Both the position numbers and the translations under genes were made by a program. From the NCBI GenBank assembly GCA_023396115.1, contig JAEWXC010000087.1, positions 1-49,751 of the forward strand: DNA of 49,751 nt. Reading direction: 5' to 3'. Position 1 is the stretch's first letter. Each line of letters starts with the position of its first letter. This document shows positions 18,622 to 26,369 of this stretch, piece after piece. This DNA is from Actinomycetes bacterium (GTDB lineage: Bacteria > Actinomycetota > Actinomycetes > Propionibacteriales > Nocardioidaceae). The notes below the pieces were generated by a model, which saw only the letters and a list, made by a program, of their open reading frames with translations, did no database searches and was not told the origin of the DNA.

Positions 18622-18728
18622 AAAAATGCCGAGCCCCTGAGGGGCCCGGAGGGGCGCGGACGGTACCGGGTCGAGGGGGTCCCTGGCCAGCACCACCACA
18701 CGAACACCTGTTCTGTCAAGCGACCATA
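18622..18728 (-). ncRNA. Possible short RNA, divergent from carD, ending in an intrinsic terminator
   Basis: A true Rho-independent signature is present on the minus strand: stem GGGCCCC/GGGGCTC (18647-18631) around a TCA loop, then GGCATTTTT (T-run 18626-18622). Nothing upstream on that strand is a gene, because carD runs the other way, so the terminator implies a short transcript starting between the two. Candidate promoters are a -10 TATGGT (18728-18723) or a -35 TTGACA (18719-18714). Either gives about 60-95 nt. It could also be an attenuated leader of the UbiA-like gene. No known RNA family is recognised. Confidence 0.35.
18701..18714. promoter_or_regulatory. LexA-like box upstream of carD and the putative short RNA
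   Basis: CGAACACCTGTTCT differs at one end from the palindromic SOS box at 156-171, and shares a 13-base core (GAACAGGTGTTCG on the minus strand). As at the first site, a TTGAC(A/T) hexamer abuts it on the minus strand. It lies 96 bp before the carD start codon, and 63 bp upstream of the carD -10. Confidence 0.45.
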
Positions 18729-18773
18729 GGGCCTCTGACCTGCGGAAACGTATTCGGGCTCGACGTGAAGACG

Positions 18774-18782
18774 TGTTAGAAT
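18774..18782 (+). promoter_or_regulatory. Extended -10 promoter of carD
   Basis: TGTTAGAAT is a TGN-extended -10 (hexamer TAGAAT at 18777-18782). The best -35 match is weak (TTCGGG, 18-bp spacer), which the TGN extension can offset. The start near 18789 gives a leader of about 21 nt containing the AAGGGGA ribosome-binding site. Confidence 0.6.
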
Positions 18783-18809
18783 GGTCACCTACGAAGGGGA
18801 ACTGAACAC

Positions 18810-19295
18810 ATGACTTTCACCGTGGGCGAAACGGTTGTCTACCCGAACCATGGGGCCGCTGTCATCGATAAGATCGAGATGCGGAAGATCAAGGGTGAGG
18901 ACCGTCAGTACCTGGTGCTGAGGATCGTCGCGCAGCAGGACCTGGTGGTCCGGGTGCCCGCCGACAACCTCGACCTGGTGGGCGTGCGCGACGTCGTCGA
19001 CAAGGAGGGCCTCGAGCGTGTCTTCGAGGTGCTGCGGGCGGCGCACGTGGAGGAGCCGACCAACTGGTCGCGCCGCTACAAGGCCAACCTGGAGAAGCTC
19101 CACTCCGGCGACGTGATGAAGGTGGCCGAGGTCGTCCGCGACCTGTGGCGCCGCGAGCGCGACCGTGGCCTGTCGGCCGGCGAGAAGCGGATGCTGGCCA
19201 AGGCGCGCCAGATCCTCGTCTCCGAGCTGGCCCTGGCCGAGAAGACCAACGAGGACAAGGCCGAGATCATCCTCGACGAGGTGCTGGCGTCCTGA
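18810..19295 (+). CDS. carD: RNA polymerase-binding transcription factor CarD
   Basis: 161 residues, the usual length. The N-terminal RNAP-interaction domain (VGETVVYPNHGAAVIDKIEMRKIKGE) binds the beta-subunit lobe. The C-terminal helical domain carries the Trp that wedges into the upstream edge of the -10 bubble (VVRDLWRRERDRGLS). CarD stabilises open promoter complexes, especially at rRNA promoters, and is essential in mycobacteria. The start is ATG 18810 with AAGGGGA at 18794-18800. The stop TGA (19293-19295) overlaps the probable CTG start of the IspD-like gene in a CTGA arrangement. The following isoprenoid genes match the M. tuberculosis carD-ispD-ispF order. Confidence 0.97.
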   Translation: MTFTVGETVVYPNHGAAVIDKIEMRKIKGEDRQYLVLRIVAQQDLVVRVPADNLDLVGVRDVVDKEGLERVFEVLRAAHVEEPTNWSRRYKANLEKLHSGDVMKVAEVVRDLWRRERDRGLSAGEKRMLAKARQILVSELALAEKTNEDKAEIILDEVLAS

Positions 19296-19879
19296 CCGGG
19301 GACCTCGACTTCACCGCGTACGGCAGCATCCTGGTTCCACCGGGATCGCTGCCGTTCACGCTGTTGCACGGTGAGTCGCTGGTGGCGTGTGCCGCCTGGG
19401 CGCTGGACGGCGCCGAGGTGGTCCTGCTGGACGGGTCCGTCACCTGGGAAGGGCTGACGCCCGAGGACGCCGACGAGGAGGTCGTTCTGGTGCTGCACGA
19501 CGCCCTCTGCCCGGCCACACCGCCGGTCTTCGTCGCCGACTGCGTGCAGGCTGCGCGGGAGAGCGGCGCCGTCGTCGCGGGCGCGCTGCCGGTGACCGAC
19601 ACCGTCAAGCAGCTCGACGGGGAGTTCGTCGGAGCCACCGTGGACCGTGAGTCCCTGGCCCAGGTCACCTCGCCGGTGGTGATCCCCCAGGCCTCGTTCG
19701 GTGCCGCCGCCGCGCTCTGGCCCGGCGGGCCCGAGAGCGTCCCGACCGACGCCGCCGACGTCGTCGCCCGGCTCTCCACCCGGGTGACCGTGCACCTGGC
19801 CGACGCCCCCGCCACCAGCCGACGCGTCCAGGGTCCCGAGGACCTCGAGCTGCTCGAGGCGACCACCCTCCCGGGCTGA
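19292..19879 (+). CDS. Degenerate IspD-like protein, CTG start overlapping carD
   Basis: 195 residues in the reading from CTG 19292 (CTGA overlap; GAGG lies about 10 bases upstream). No ATG, GTG or TTG occurs in frame until TTG 19364, which would remove recognisable sequence. The protein aligns with MEP cytidylyltransferase. It keeps LHDALCP (catalytic Asp, but Arg to Cys), the arm motif PVTDTVK and TVDRESL (the Arg that binds MEP), and the TDAADVV segment. The N-terminal CTP loop is missing, replaced by YGSILVPPGSLPFTLLHGE, and the C-terminal Lys motif reads SRRVQGPEDL. It should not bind CTP alone. Its neighbour on the other strand is an IspD with the opposite losses, so a partner-subunit role is plausible. 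Confidence 0.75.
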   Translation: MTGDLDFTAYGSILVPPGSLPFTLLHGESLVACAAWALDGAEVVLLDGSVTWEGLTPEDADEEVVLVLHDALCPATPPVFVADCVQAARESGAVVAGALPVTDTVKQLDGEFVGATVDRESLAQVTSPVVIPQASFGAAAALWPGGPESVPTDAADVVARLSTRVTVHLADAPATSRRVQGPEDLELLEATTLPG

Positions 19880-19889
19880 GCGCCCCGCC

Positions 19890-20579
19890 TCAGGTGAGCA
19901 GCGCCTCGGCGCGGGCCAGGTCCTCGGCGAAGGTGACCTTGAGGTTGTCGGCCTGACCGGGCACCGCAGCGATCCGCACGTGCGGGGCGTAGCGCTCCAG
20001 ACAGGCAGCGGTGTCGGTGCCCTCGAACCCGTCCCGGGCGGCCTGACCGTAGGCGGCGACCAGGTCACCGGCCCGGAACGCCTGCGGGGTCTGCACCGCC
20101 CCCAGCGCCGGCACGCTGCTGCCGTCGCGGCGCTGCACGAGCCCGGTGGTGCGGCGCACCGGCAGGGCGCCCCCGTGCTCGCGGGCCGCGGCGATCGTGC
20201 GCGACCACAGCTCGGGACCCGCCAGCGGGCGGGCGCCGTCGTGGATCGCGACCACGTCGACCTCGCCGTCGACCAGCCGGTCGCCGAGCACCATCAGGGC
20301 GTGCGCCTCCGAGGCGTGCCGGGTGGCGCCGCCGGTGGTCATCAGCACCTCGTGCTGCTCGGCCAGGTGCGGCACCAACAGCTCGCCGACGGTCTGCTCC
20401 TCACCCGGTGCCACGACCACCACGACCACCCGGACCTCGGGCACCGCCAGGGCGCCGAGCACCGAGCGGACCAGGATCGGCACCCCGGCCAGGTCGAGCA
20501 GCACCTTGTTGCGTCCGGCCCCGACCCGGGTACCCGAACCCGCGCCCAGGACGACGGCCGCCGCACCCGCCCCGCTCAC
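19890..20579 (-). CDS. ispD: 2-C-methyl-D-erythritol 4-phosphate cytidylyltransferase
   Basis: 229 residues from GTG 20579. IspD joins CTP and MEP to give CDP-ME in the non-mevalonate isoprenoid pathway. The nucleotide loop is present (LGAGSGTRVGAGRNK, retaining Arg and Lys), as are IHDGARP, QTPQAF, GTDTAACLE and the C-terminal ADNLKVTFAEDL lysine. However, the dimer-arm motif PVxDTxK reads PVRRTTGLV, and the TVDR arginine is absent (SSVPALGAVQTPQ). Those missing residues are present in the IspD-like protein encoded convergently only 10 bp away. Its start overlaps the ispF stop by four bases (GTGA), so ispF-ispD are translationally coupled. The name is supported by fold and operon; unaided activity is less certain. 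Confidence 0.88.
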   Translation of the reverse strand: MSGAGAAAVVLGAGSGTRVGAGRNKVLLDLAGVPILVRSVLGALAVPEVRVVVVVVAPGEEQTVGELLVPHLAEQHEVLMTTGGATRHASEAHALMVLGDRLVDGEVDVVAIHDGARPLAGPELWSRTIAAAREHGGALPVRRTTGLVQRRDGSSVPALGAVQTPQAFRAGDLVAAYGQAARDGFEGTDTAACLERYAPHVRIAAVPGQADNLKVTFAEDLARAEALLT

Positions 20580-21073
20580 GGCGCCGGCACCACGAGCGCG
20601 ACCGCCGTGGCGGCCACACCCTCACCGCGCCCGGTCAGCCCGAGCCCGTCGGTGGTGGTCGCGGAGACGCTCACCGGGGCGCCGACGACCTCGCTCAGCA
20701 CGGCCTCGGCCTCGCTGCGGCGCGGGCCCAGCCGGGGACGGTTGCCGATCACCTGGATCGAGACGTTGCCGGGCACGAACCCCGCGGCCCGGACCCGTCG
20801 GACGGTCTCGCCCAGCAGGGTGGCCCCCGAGGCCCCGGCCCACTGTGGCTCGGAGGTGCCGAAGTTGCTGCCCAGGTCGCCCAGTCCGCAGGCCGCGAGC
20901 AGCGCGTCGCAGGCCGCGTGCGCGGCGACGTCGGCGTCGGAGTGGCCCTCCAGGCCGTGTGTCTCCCCGGGCCAGGAGAGCCCGGCCAGGTGCATCGGGA
21001 CGCCCTCGACCAGGCGGTGCACGTCGGTACCGGTACCGACACGGGGGAGCAGGGGAGCGGGGTCAACGGTCAC
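20576..21073 (-). CDS. ispF: 2-C-methyl-D-erythritol 2,4-cyclodiphosphate synthase
   Basis: 165 residues from GTG 21073. The metal-binding motif is GTDVHRL, followed by EGHSDADVAAHA with the second His and Asp. The later DLGSNFGTSEPQWAG segment and the ATTTDGLGLTGRGEG substrate loop are typical. IspF is a homotrimer that cyclises CDP-ME 2-phosphate to MEcPP, releasing CMP. A CATGAT -10 (21085-21080) ends six bases before the GTG, so the transcript is probably leaderless. The promoter lies back to back with that of the molybdopterin oxidoreductase. ispF is first and ispD second in this unit, the reverse of the common ispD-ispF order. Confidence 0.95.
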   Translation of the reverse strand: MTVDPAPLLPRVGTGTDVHRLVEGVPMHLAGLSWPGETHGLEGHSDADVAAHAACDALLAACGLGDLGSNFGTSEPQWAGASGATLLGETVRRVRAAGFVPGNVSIQVIGNRPRLGPRRSEAEAVLSEVVGAPVSVSATTTDGLGLTGRGEGVAATAVALVVPAP

Positions 21074-21142
21074 GGCCCGATCATGCCAGCCGCGCCGCAC
21101 CCGCGGGGCGTGCCGGTGGGGCGCTCGGCCACAATGGGCCGC

Positions 21143-22696
21143 ATGAGCCGCACCGACCAGCCCGTGCGCCCCGACTGGGTCCTCGCGGGGCTGTTCTCCG
21201 GGGCCGTCGCCCTGGTCGTCGGGTACGCCGCGGCGATGATCGTGACGCTGCACGTGCCCCCGCTGACCGCCGTGGCCCGGTGGGCGACGTTCGTGGTGCC
21301 GGAGTTCCTGCACGTGATGGCCGAGAAGTACCTCGGCACCGGCGACCGCGCCGCGCTGCTGCTCCTGCTCGGCCTGGCCACCCTGGTCCTGGGCGGCCTG
21401 GCCGGCGCGCTGTGGGCGCACCGCTGGTGGTGGGGCGGCCTGCTGCACGCGGTCGCCGCCGCGGTGACCGCCGCCGCGGTGCTCGACCACCCCGGGCACT
21501 CGCTGCTGGACCTGCTGCCCGTCGGCCTGGCGCTGCTCGGGGCCTGGGGCGTCCTGGCGATGCTGGGGCACCTGCTGCACCGACATGACCGGTGGCTCGA
21601 GGCCGGGAACGACGCCGACGGCCCGCTGGCCGGGCGTCGCACGCTGCTGGGCACCGGGCTGCTGCTCGTCCTGGGCGCCGGAGGACTGGGCGTGCTGGGG
21701 CACGAGATCGGTGACCGCCGCCGGCACGTGGCCGAGAGCCGCGGACTGCTCCGGCTGAGCAAGGTCACCGCTCCCGAGGTGCCGGCCGAGGTGCGCATCC
21801 CCGGGGTCCCGTCGGCCGGGTGGGCGACCGCGACCTCCGACTTCTTCGTCCAGCACACCACCCTCGCCGTGCCCACCGTGGAGCCCGCCGAGTGGCAGCT
21901 GCGGGTGCACGGGATGGTCGAGCGGGAGCTGGTGCTGACCTACGACGACCTGCTCGCCGAGGACCTGCACGAGGCGTGGGTGACGTTGGGCTGCGTGCGG
22001 AACCCGGTCGGCGGCGACAAGGTCGGCAACGCGTGGTGGAGCGGCGTGCGGATCGCCGACGTGCTGGCCCGCGCCGGCGTCAGCCGGGAGGCCGACGCGG
22101 TGGTGCAGACCTCTGCGGACGGCTGGACCTGCCAGACGCCGCTGGGGCCGCTCACCGACGGTCGCGACGCGATCCTGGCGGTCGCCATGAACGGTGAGGC
22201 GCTGCCGATCGAGCACGGCTTCCCGGTACGCACCGTGGTCCCCGGCCTGCAGGGCCACGTCTCGGCCTGCAAGTGGGTCGTCGACCTCGAGGTGACCCGT
22301 GCCGCCCCCGAGGTGGGCTGGTACGCCGAACGCGGCTGGGAGTCCCACGGCGTGGTGCCGCTCGGCGCCCGGATCGACGCCCCGGCCGACGGCGAGACCG
22401 TCCCCTCGGGCCAGCTGCTGGTCCGAGGCCTGGCCTGGGCGTCGCGGGCCGGCGTCTCCGCGGTCGAGGTGGCCGTCGACGGCGGCGCCTGGCAGCGTGC
22501 ACGCCTCGGCGGGGTGCCCGGCCCGGACACGTGGGTGCCGTGGGCGATCAGCGTGGTCGCCGAACCCGGGGACCACCAGGTCCGGGTCCGGACCGTCGAC
22601 GGTGACGGACGCGACCAGACCGGCGTGCGCTCCGACCCCAAGCCCGGTCCCGCCCGGGGCTGGCACACGATCGAGTACCGCGTCGAGGACGCGTGA
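21143..22696 (+). CDS. Membrane-anchored molybdopterin-dependent oxidoreductase (sulfite oxidase family)
   Basis: 517 residues. Residues 1 to about 190 hold four to five transmembrane helices (VLAGLFSGAVALVVGYAAAM, LLLLLGLATLVLGGLAGALW and others). The remainder is the extracytoplasmic catalytic unit. The Mo-binding domain has the ligand Cys C284 in TLGCVRNPVGG and the substrate/cofactor segment HGFPVRTVVPGLQG, then WVVDLEV. A C-terminal Ig-like Mo-co dimerisation domain follows (GARIDAPADGETVPSG...). Substrate may be sulfite, sulfoxides or an unknown compound; YedY-like methionine-sulfoxide activity is not implied, because this branch has its own anchor. The start ATG 21143 is seven bases after CACAAT (21130-21135), fitting a leaderless mRNA; ATG 21134 is an alternative. 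Confidence 0.88.
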   Translation: MSRTDQPVRPDWVLAGLFSGAVALVVGYAAAMIVTLHVPPLTAVARWATFVVPEFLHVMAEKYLGTGDRAALLLLLGLATLVLGGLAGALWAHRWWWGGLLHAVAAAVTAAAVLDHPGHSLLDLLPVGLALLGAWGVLAMLGHLLHRHDRWLEAGNDADGPLAGRRTLLGTGLLLVLGAGGLGVLGHEIGDRRRHVAESRGLLRLSKVTAPEVPAEVRIPGVPSAGWATATSDFFVQHTTLAVPTVEPAEWQLRVHGMVERELVLTYDDLLAEDLHEAWVTLGCVRNPVGGDKVGNAWWSGVRIADVLARAGVSREADAVVQTSADGWTCQTPLGPLTDGRDAILAVAMNGEALPIEHGFPVRTVVPGLQGHVSACKWVVDLEVTRAAPEVGWYAERGWESHGVVPLGARIDAPADGETVPSGQLLVRGLAWASRAGVSAVEVAVDGGAWQRARLGGVPGPDTWVPWAISVVAEPGDHQVRVRTVDGDGRDQTGVRSDPKPGPARGWHTIEYRVEDA

Positions 22697-22707
22697 GAGG
22701 GGAACAG

Positions 22708-23478
22708 GTGCAGGACTTCGGCTCCCGGACCGGGGCAGCACTGGTCACCGGCGGCAGCGGCGGCATCGGGCTGGCGGTGGTGCGGATGCTCGCCCGCCGC
22801 GGTGCCGCGGTGGCGCTGACCTACCGCAGCAACGAGGAGGCCGCCGAGCAGGCGGTCGCCGCAGCGCGCGAGTGGGGCGGCCACGCCAGCGCCCACCGCC
22901 TGGACGTCACCGACGCCGAGGCCTGCGCGGCCGTGGTTGAGGAGGTGGTCTCGCACCACGGGGGCCTGCACACGCTGGTCCACGCGGCCGGGCCGCACGT
23001 CCCGATGGTGCACCTGTCGAGGGTCGCACCGGCCGACATGGCCCGTCAGTTGAACGAGGACGCTGCGGGGTTCTTCAACGTGGTGCACCCGGCGCTCCAG
23101 GCGCTGCGGGACGCCGGCGGGTCGGTGGTGGCCGTGACCACCGCCGCCACCGCCCGCTACCCGGTCCGGGACGGGTTGTCGTCGGGCCCCAAGGGCGCCG
23201 TCGAGGCGCTGGTGCGGGGCATCGCCGCAGAGGAGGGCCGGTTCGGGGTGCGGGCCAACATGGTCGGCCCCGGGATGCTGACCGACGGGATGGCGGCCCG
23301 CCTGATCGACGGGGGAGACCTCGACGAGGAGGCGCTGGCGATCACCCGCGGCAACATCCCGCTGCGCCGCTTCGGCACCGCCACCGACATCGCCGAGGCC
23401 GTCTGCTTCCTGGCCTCGGACCGTGCCGGGTTCGTCAGTGGCCAGAAGCTCGACGTGGACGGCGGCTACGGGGTCTGA
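22708..23478 (+). CDS. SDR-family protein lacking the catalytic tyrosine
   Basis: 256 residues from GTG 22708 with GAGGGGA at 22697-22703; a GTG at 22693 overlaps the preceding stop but lacks this spacing. The nucleotide loop TGGSGGIG and the HAAGPH motif are present, along with a C-terminal FVSGQKLDVDGGYG typical of FabG-like enzymes. The active site is unusual. The expected YxxxK reads SSGPK (in GLSSGPKGAVEAL), and the catalytic Ser position is Thr (VTTAATARY). A Tyr ten residues earlier might substitute, or the protein may have lost reductase activity. It is probably co-transcribed with the molybdopterin oxidoreductase. Its substrate is unknown. Confidence 0.82.
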   Translation: MQDFGSRTGAALVTGGSGGIGLAVVRMLARRGAAVALTYRSNEEAAEQAVAAAREWGGHASAHRLDVTDAEACAAVVEEVVSHHGGLHTLVHAAGPHVPMVHLSRVAPADMARQLNEDAAGFFNVVHPALQALRDAGGSVVAVTTAATARYPVRDGLSSGPKGAVEALVRGIAAEEGRFGVRANMVGPGMLTDGMAARLIDGGDLDEEALAITRGNIPLRRFGTATDIAEAVCFLASDRAGFVSGQKLDVDGGYGV

Positions 23479-23517
23479 CCCCCCGCTGCGGCGCGGAGGG
23501 CCGCCCGGTGGAGCCGG

Positions 23518-24834
23518 TCAGCTGATCACGTAGGTGAGCCCGCCCGAGCCCGAGGGCGACGGCGGCAGCCACACGTTCTCGAACTGGCGCCGGTCGTAGG
23601 TGCGACGCACCCCGGCGTTCGAGGAGGCGGCCGGGTCGTTGACCACGACGTCGCCGGAGCGGGTGAAGCCGACCACGACCATCAGGTGACCGTTGGTGGC
23701 GCGGATCGGGGCACCGGACAGCTCGCCGGCCGCGAACCGCACCGACACGATCACCGGGATGCCTGCCTTGATCTTCTTCTCGACCGCGCGCAGGTCGGCC
23801 ATCCGCTCCACGTGGGCCTGGCGACCCCGGCTGGCGGCGTAGGCGGCGCTGAAGGACCAGTTGCCGGCCCCGCGGTAGGCGTGGTCGTAGGTGGAGCGGG
23901 CGCCGTGGTCGACCACCCGGTCGGTGTGCGTGCCGGGGATCCAGGCCAGGGCCTTCGTGCCCGGCAGCGCGCGGTGGTAGGCCAGCACCATCGAGACCGA
24001 GGTCGGCGAGCACCACGCCTCCCCGCCGCCACCGAACTGCGGGTAGTGGCCGCGGTGGGTCATCTGGCTGTAGCTGGGGACGTCGAGCACGATGCCCTTC
24101 GCGACGCCCGGCTTGGAGACGCTCACGTTGCTGACGGTCGCCGGCGTGCCCGCAGTGGCGGTGACCCGGTCGATCGATGGGCGCACCTTGCGCCCCACCG
24201 GACGCAGCAGCTCGACCCGGACCTTGAACGAGGTCATCGAGCCGGAGGCGACCCAGGTGTCCACGTCGACACGACCCAGGTCGTCGGCCTGCCGGCCGTA
24301 GGAGCGGCGGGCCAGGTGCTTGTCCTTGGCGGCCCACAGGGCCAGGGAGTCCCAGGAGGACCGGCGGCCGTCGCTGGTGCGGGCCCGGACCCGGACCCGG
24401 ACCGCCGAGCGGCCCGGGGTGCGGGCCTGCCAGGACGGGATCAGCTGGGTGAAGGAGAAACCGGGGCTGGTCCACTTCGAGGTCCAGGTGGCGCGCTCCC
24501 AGGTGGTGCCCCCGGTGCGCACGGTGCCCGCGGAGCGGTCGAAGCGCAGCCGACCGTCGACGAACGTGGCGCCCTTCGCCTTGCCGCGGGCCAGCCCGGC
24601 CTGCCCGGCCCAGTCGGCCAACGCGTTGCGGGCGTTGCTGGTCCGGGCCTCAGCCGGGCTGTCGATGGCGGAGCGGCTGGTGTCGGGCACCGAGGGGTCG
24701 GCCGGGTCGGCGGCCTGCACCGGCGCGAGCGCGGCGCCCAGGGCCAGCGGCAGCGCCAGCGTGACGGCGGCGAGGGGACGGAGGACCGGCCGCAGCGTGC
24801 GGTCGGCGGGGTGGCGGCGGGGGAAGGCACTCAC
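23518..24834 (-). CDS. Secreted C39-like (papain-fold) cysteine peptidase family protein
   Basis: 438 residues from GTG 24834. A signal peptide with an Arg-rich n-region and hydrophobic core (PLAAVTLALPLALGAALAPVQA) ends near residue 41. Residues about 75-215 form a beta-rich accessory domain (TTWERATWTSKW; SAVRVRVRART). The C-terminal peptidase_C39_2 domain begins at DVPSYSQM, with nucleophile C275 in GEAWCSPTSV, His383 in TNGHLMVVVGF and Asn/Asp 399-400 in VVVNDPA. This is a plausible extracellular protease or transglutaminase-like hydrolase; targets are unknown. A TACCGT -10 ends six bases before the GTG, so translation is probably leaderless. It is convergent with the SDR gene and divergent from cysS. 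Confidence 0.85.
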   Translation of the reverse strand: MSAFPRRHPADRTLRPVLRPLAAVTLALPLALGAALAPVQAADPADPSVPDTSRSAIDSPAEARTSNARNALADWAGQAGLARGKAKGATFVDGRLRFDRSAGTVRTGGTTWERATWTSKWTSPGFSFTQLIPSWQARTPGRSAVRVRVRARTSDGRRSSWDSLALWAAKDKHLARRSYGRQADDLGRVDVDTWVASGSMTSFKVRVELLRPVGRKVRPSIDRVTATAGTPATVSNVSVSKPGVAKGIVLDVPSYSQMTHRGHYPQFGGGGEAWCSPTSVSMVLAYHRALPGTKALAWIPGTHTDRVVDHGARSTYDHAYRGAGNWSFSAAYAASRGRQAHVERMADLRAVEKKIKAGIPVIVSVRFAAGELSGAPIRATNGHLMVVVGFTRSGDVVVNDPAASSNAGVRRTYDRRQFENVWLPPSPSGSGGLTYVIS

Positions 24835-24949
24835 CGATCCACGGTAACCCGGCTCGCCCCATCCGTCACTCTGGTCACACGAGGCCGGCGCCTGGTGGAC
24901 ACATCGGCTCCCCGGGGCCGGGGATGGGGGCGCAGTCGCCCCGGGCCCC

Positions 24950-24955
24950 TAGAAT
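24950..24955 (+). promoter_or_regulatory. -10 element of a leaderless cysS promoter
   Basis: TAGAAT at 24950-24955 ends seven bases before the cysS GTG, so the transcript should begin at or next to the start codon. No Shine-Dalgarno sequence, T-box or other leader structure is present. Confidence 0.65.
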
Positions 24956-24962
24956 CGCCCGG

Positions 24963-26357
24963 GTGACCCTGCGACTCTTCGACACCGCGACCCGCGAAGT
25001 GCGTGACTTCGTGCCCCTGCAGCCGGGCAAGGCGGGTCTGTACGTGTGTGGTCTGACGGTGCAGAGCGAGCCGCACGTGGGCCACGTCCGCTCCGGGGTC
25101 AACTTCGACGTGCTGCAGCGATGGCTGGCCGCCCGCGGCTACGAGGTCACCTTCATCCGCAACGTCACCGACATCGAGGACAAGATCCTCGCCAAGAGCG
25201 CCGAGCAGGGCCGGCCCTGGTACAACCTCGCCGCCGCGATGCACCGGGAGCTGACCCGCGCCTACGACGCCCTCAACGTCGCGCCGCCCACCTACGAGCC
25301 GCTGGCCACCGGCCACGTCCCGGAGATGATCGAGCTGATCGGTGAGCTGATCGAGCGCGGCCACGCCTACCCGGCCCCCGACGGCTCCGGTGACGTCTAC
25401 TTCGACGTGCGCTCCTGGCCGGCCTACGGCGAGCTCAGCGGCCAGAAGGTCGAGGACATGGAGTCGGCCGCCGACGCCGACCCGCGCGGCAAGCGCGACC
25501 CGCGCGACTTCGCCCTGTGGAAGGGACGCAAGGAGACCGAGCCGAGCACCGCCTCCTGGCCCAGCCCGTGGGGCCGCGGCCGCCCCGGCTGGCACATCGA
25601 GTGCACGGCGATGGCGGCCAAGTACCTGGGCGACGCCTTCGACATCCACGGCGGCGGGCTGGACCTGCGGTTCCCGCACCACGAGAACGAGCAGGCGCAG
25701 TCCCGCGCCGCCGGCCAGCACTTCGCGAACTTCTGGATGCACAACGCCTGGATCACCACCGCCGGCGAGAAGATGAGCAAGTCGCTGGGCAACTCGCTCA
25801 CCATCCCGGCGGTGCTGGAGCGGTTCCGCGGCAACGAGCTGCGCTACTACCTGGTCGCCGCGCACTACCGCAGCCACGTGGAGTTCTCCTTCGAGGCCCT
25901 CGAGGAGGCCGCGACCGGGTTCCGCCGGGTCGAGGCGTTCCTGGAGCGTGCCGGCGGGGCGGTGGCCGGCGACCTGGCCGCGCTGCCGGAGGCCTTCGCC
26001 GCCGCGATGGACGACGACCTGGGCACCCCGGCCGCGGTCGCGGTGCTGCACGAGGAGGTGCGCGCCGGCAACAAGGACCTGGCCGAGGGGCGCGACGCCT
26101 CCGCCCGGGTCGCCGCGGTGTCGGCGATGCTGGACGTGCTCGGCCTGCACCCCGACGAGCCCGCCTGGGCCACCGGGGGAACCGACGACGAGCCGCTGCG
26201 CCACGCCGTGGACGTGCTCGTGGCCGGCCTGCTGGAGCAGCGGGCCGCAGCCCGCGCCGCCCGGGACTGGGCGGGCGCGGACGAGATCCGGGACCGGATC
26301 AAGGCAGCGGGGATCGAGATCACCGACACGCCTGACGGTCCCACCTGGAACATCTGA
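24963..26357 (+). CDS. cysS: Cysteinyl-tRNA synthetase
   Basis: 464 residues, normal length. Class I signature HVGH (residues 38-41) and KMSKS (near residue 270). The zinc site that discriminates cysteine is visible as C29 (YVCGLTV), the Cys in WHIECTAM and the FPHHENE histidine and glutamate. The C-terminal DALR helical domain is present. It charges tRNA-Cys in the cytoplasm. The mycothiol ligase MshC, a related enzyme, is distinguishable because it lacks this C-terminal domain, so cysS is preferred. The GTG start is leaderless (see the -10 at 24950). It is followed closely by rlmB (12 bp), forming the conserved actinobacterial pair. Confidence 0.96.
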   Translation: MTLRLFDTATREVRDFVPLQPGKAGLYVCGLTVQSEPHVGHVRSGVNFDVLQRWLAARGYEVTFIRNVTDIEDKILAKSAEQGRPWYNLAAAMHRELTRAYDALNVAPPTYEPLATGHVPEMIELIGELIERGHAYPAPDGSGDVYFDVRSWPAYGELSGQKVEDMESAADADPRGKRDPRDFALWKGRKETEPSTASWPSPWGRGRPGWHIECTAMAAKYLGDAFDIHGGGLDLRFPHHENEQAQSRAAGQHFANFWMHNAWITTAGEKMSKSLGNSLTIPAVLERFRGNELRYYLVAAHYRSHVEFSFEALEEAATGFRRVEAFLERAGGAVAGDLAALPEAFAAAMDDDLGTPAAVAVLHEEVRAGNKDLAEGRDASARVAAVSAMLDVLGLHPDEPAWATGGTDDEPLRHAVDVLVAGLLEQRAAARAARDWAGADEIRDRIKAAGIEITDTPDGPTWNI

Positions 26358-26369
26358 TGGAGGAACGTC

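Noticed and set aside
24840..24962. T-box leader before cysS
   Set aside because: The TAGAAT -10 lies seven bases from the start codon, leaving no leader for a T-box.
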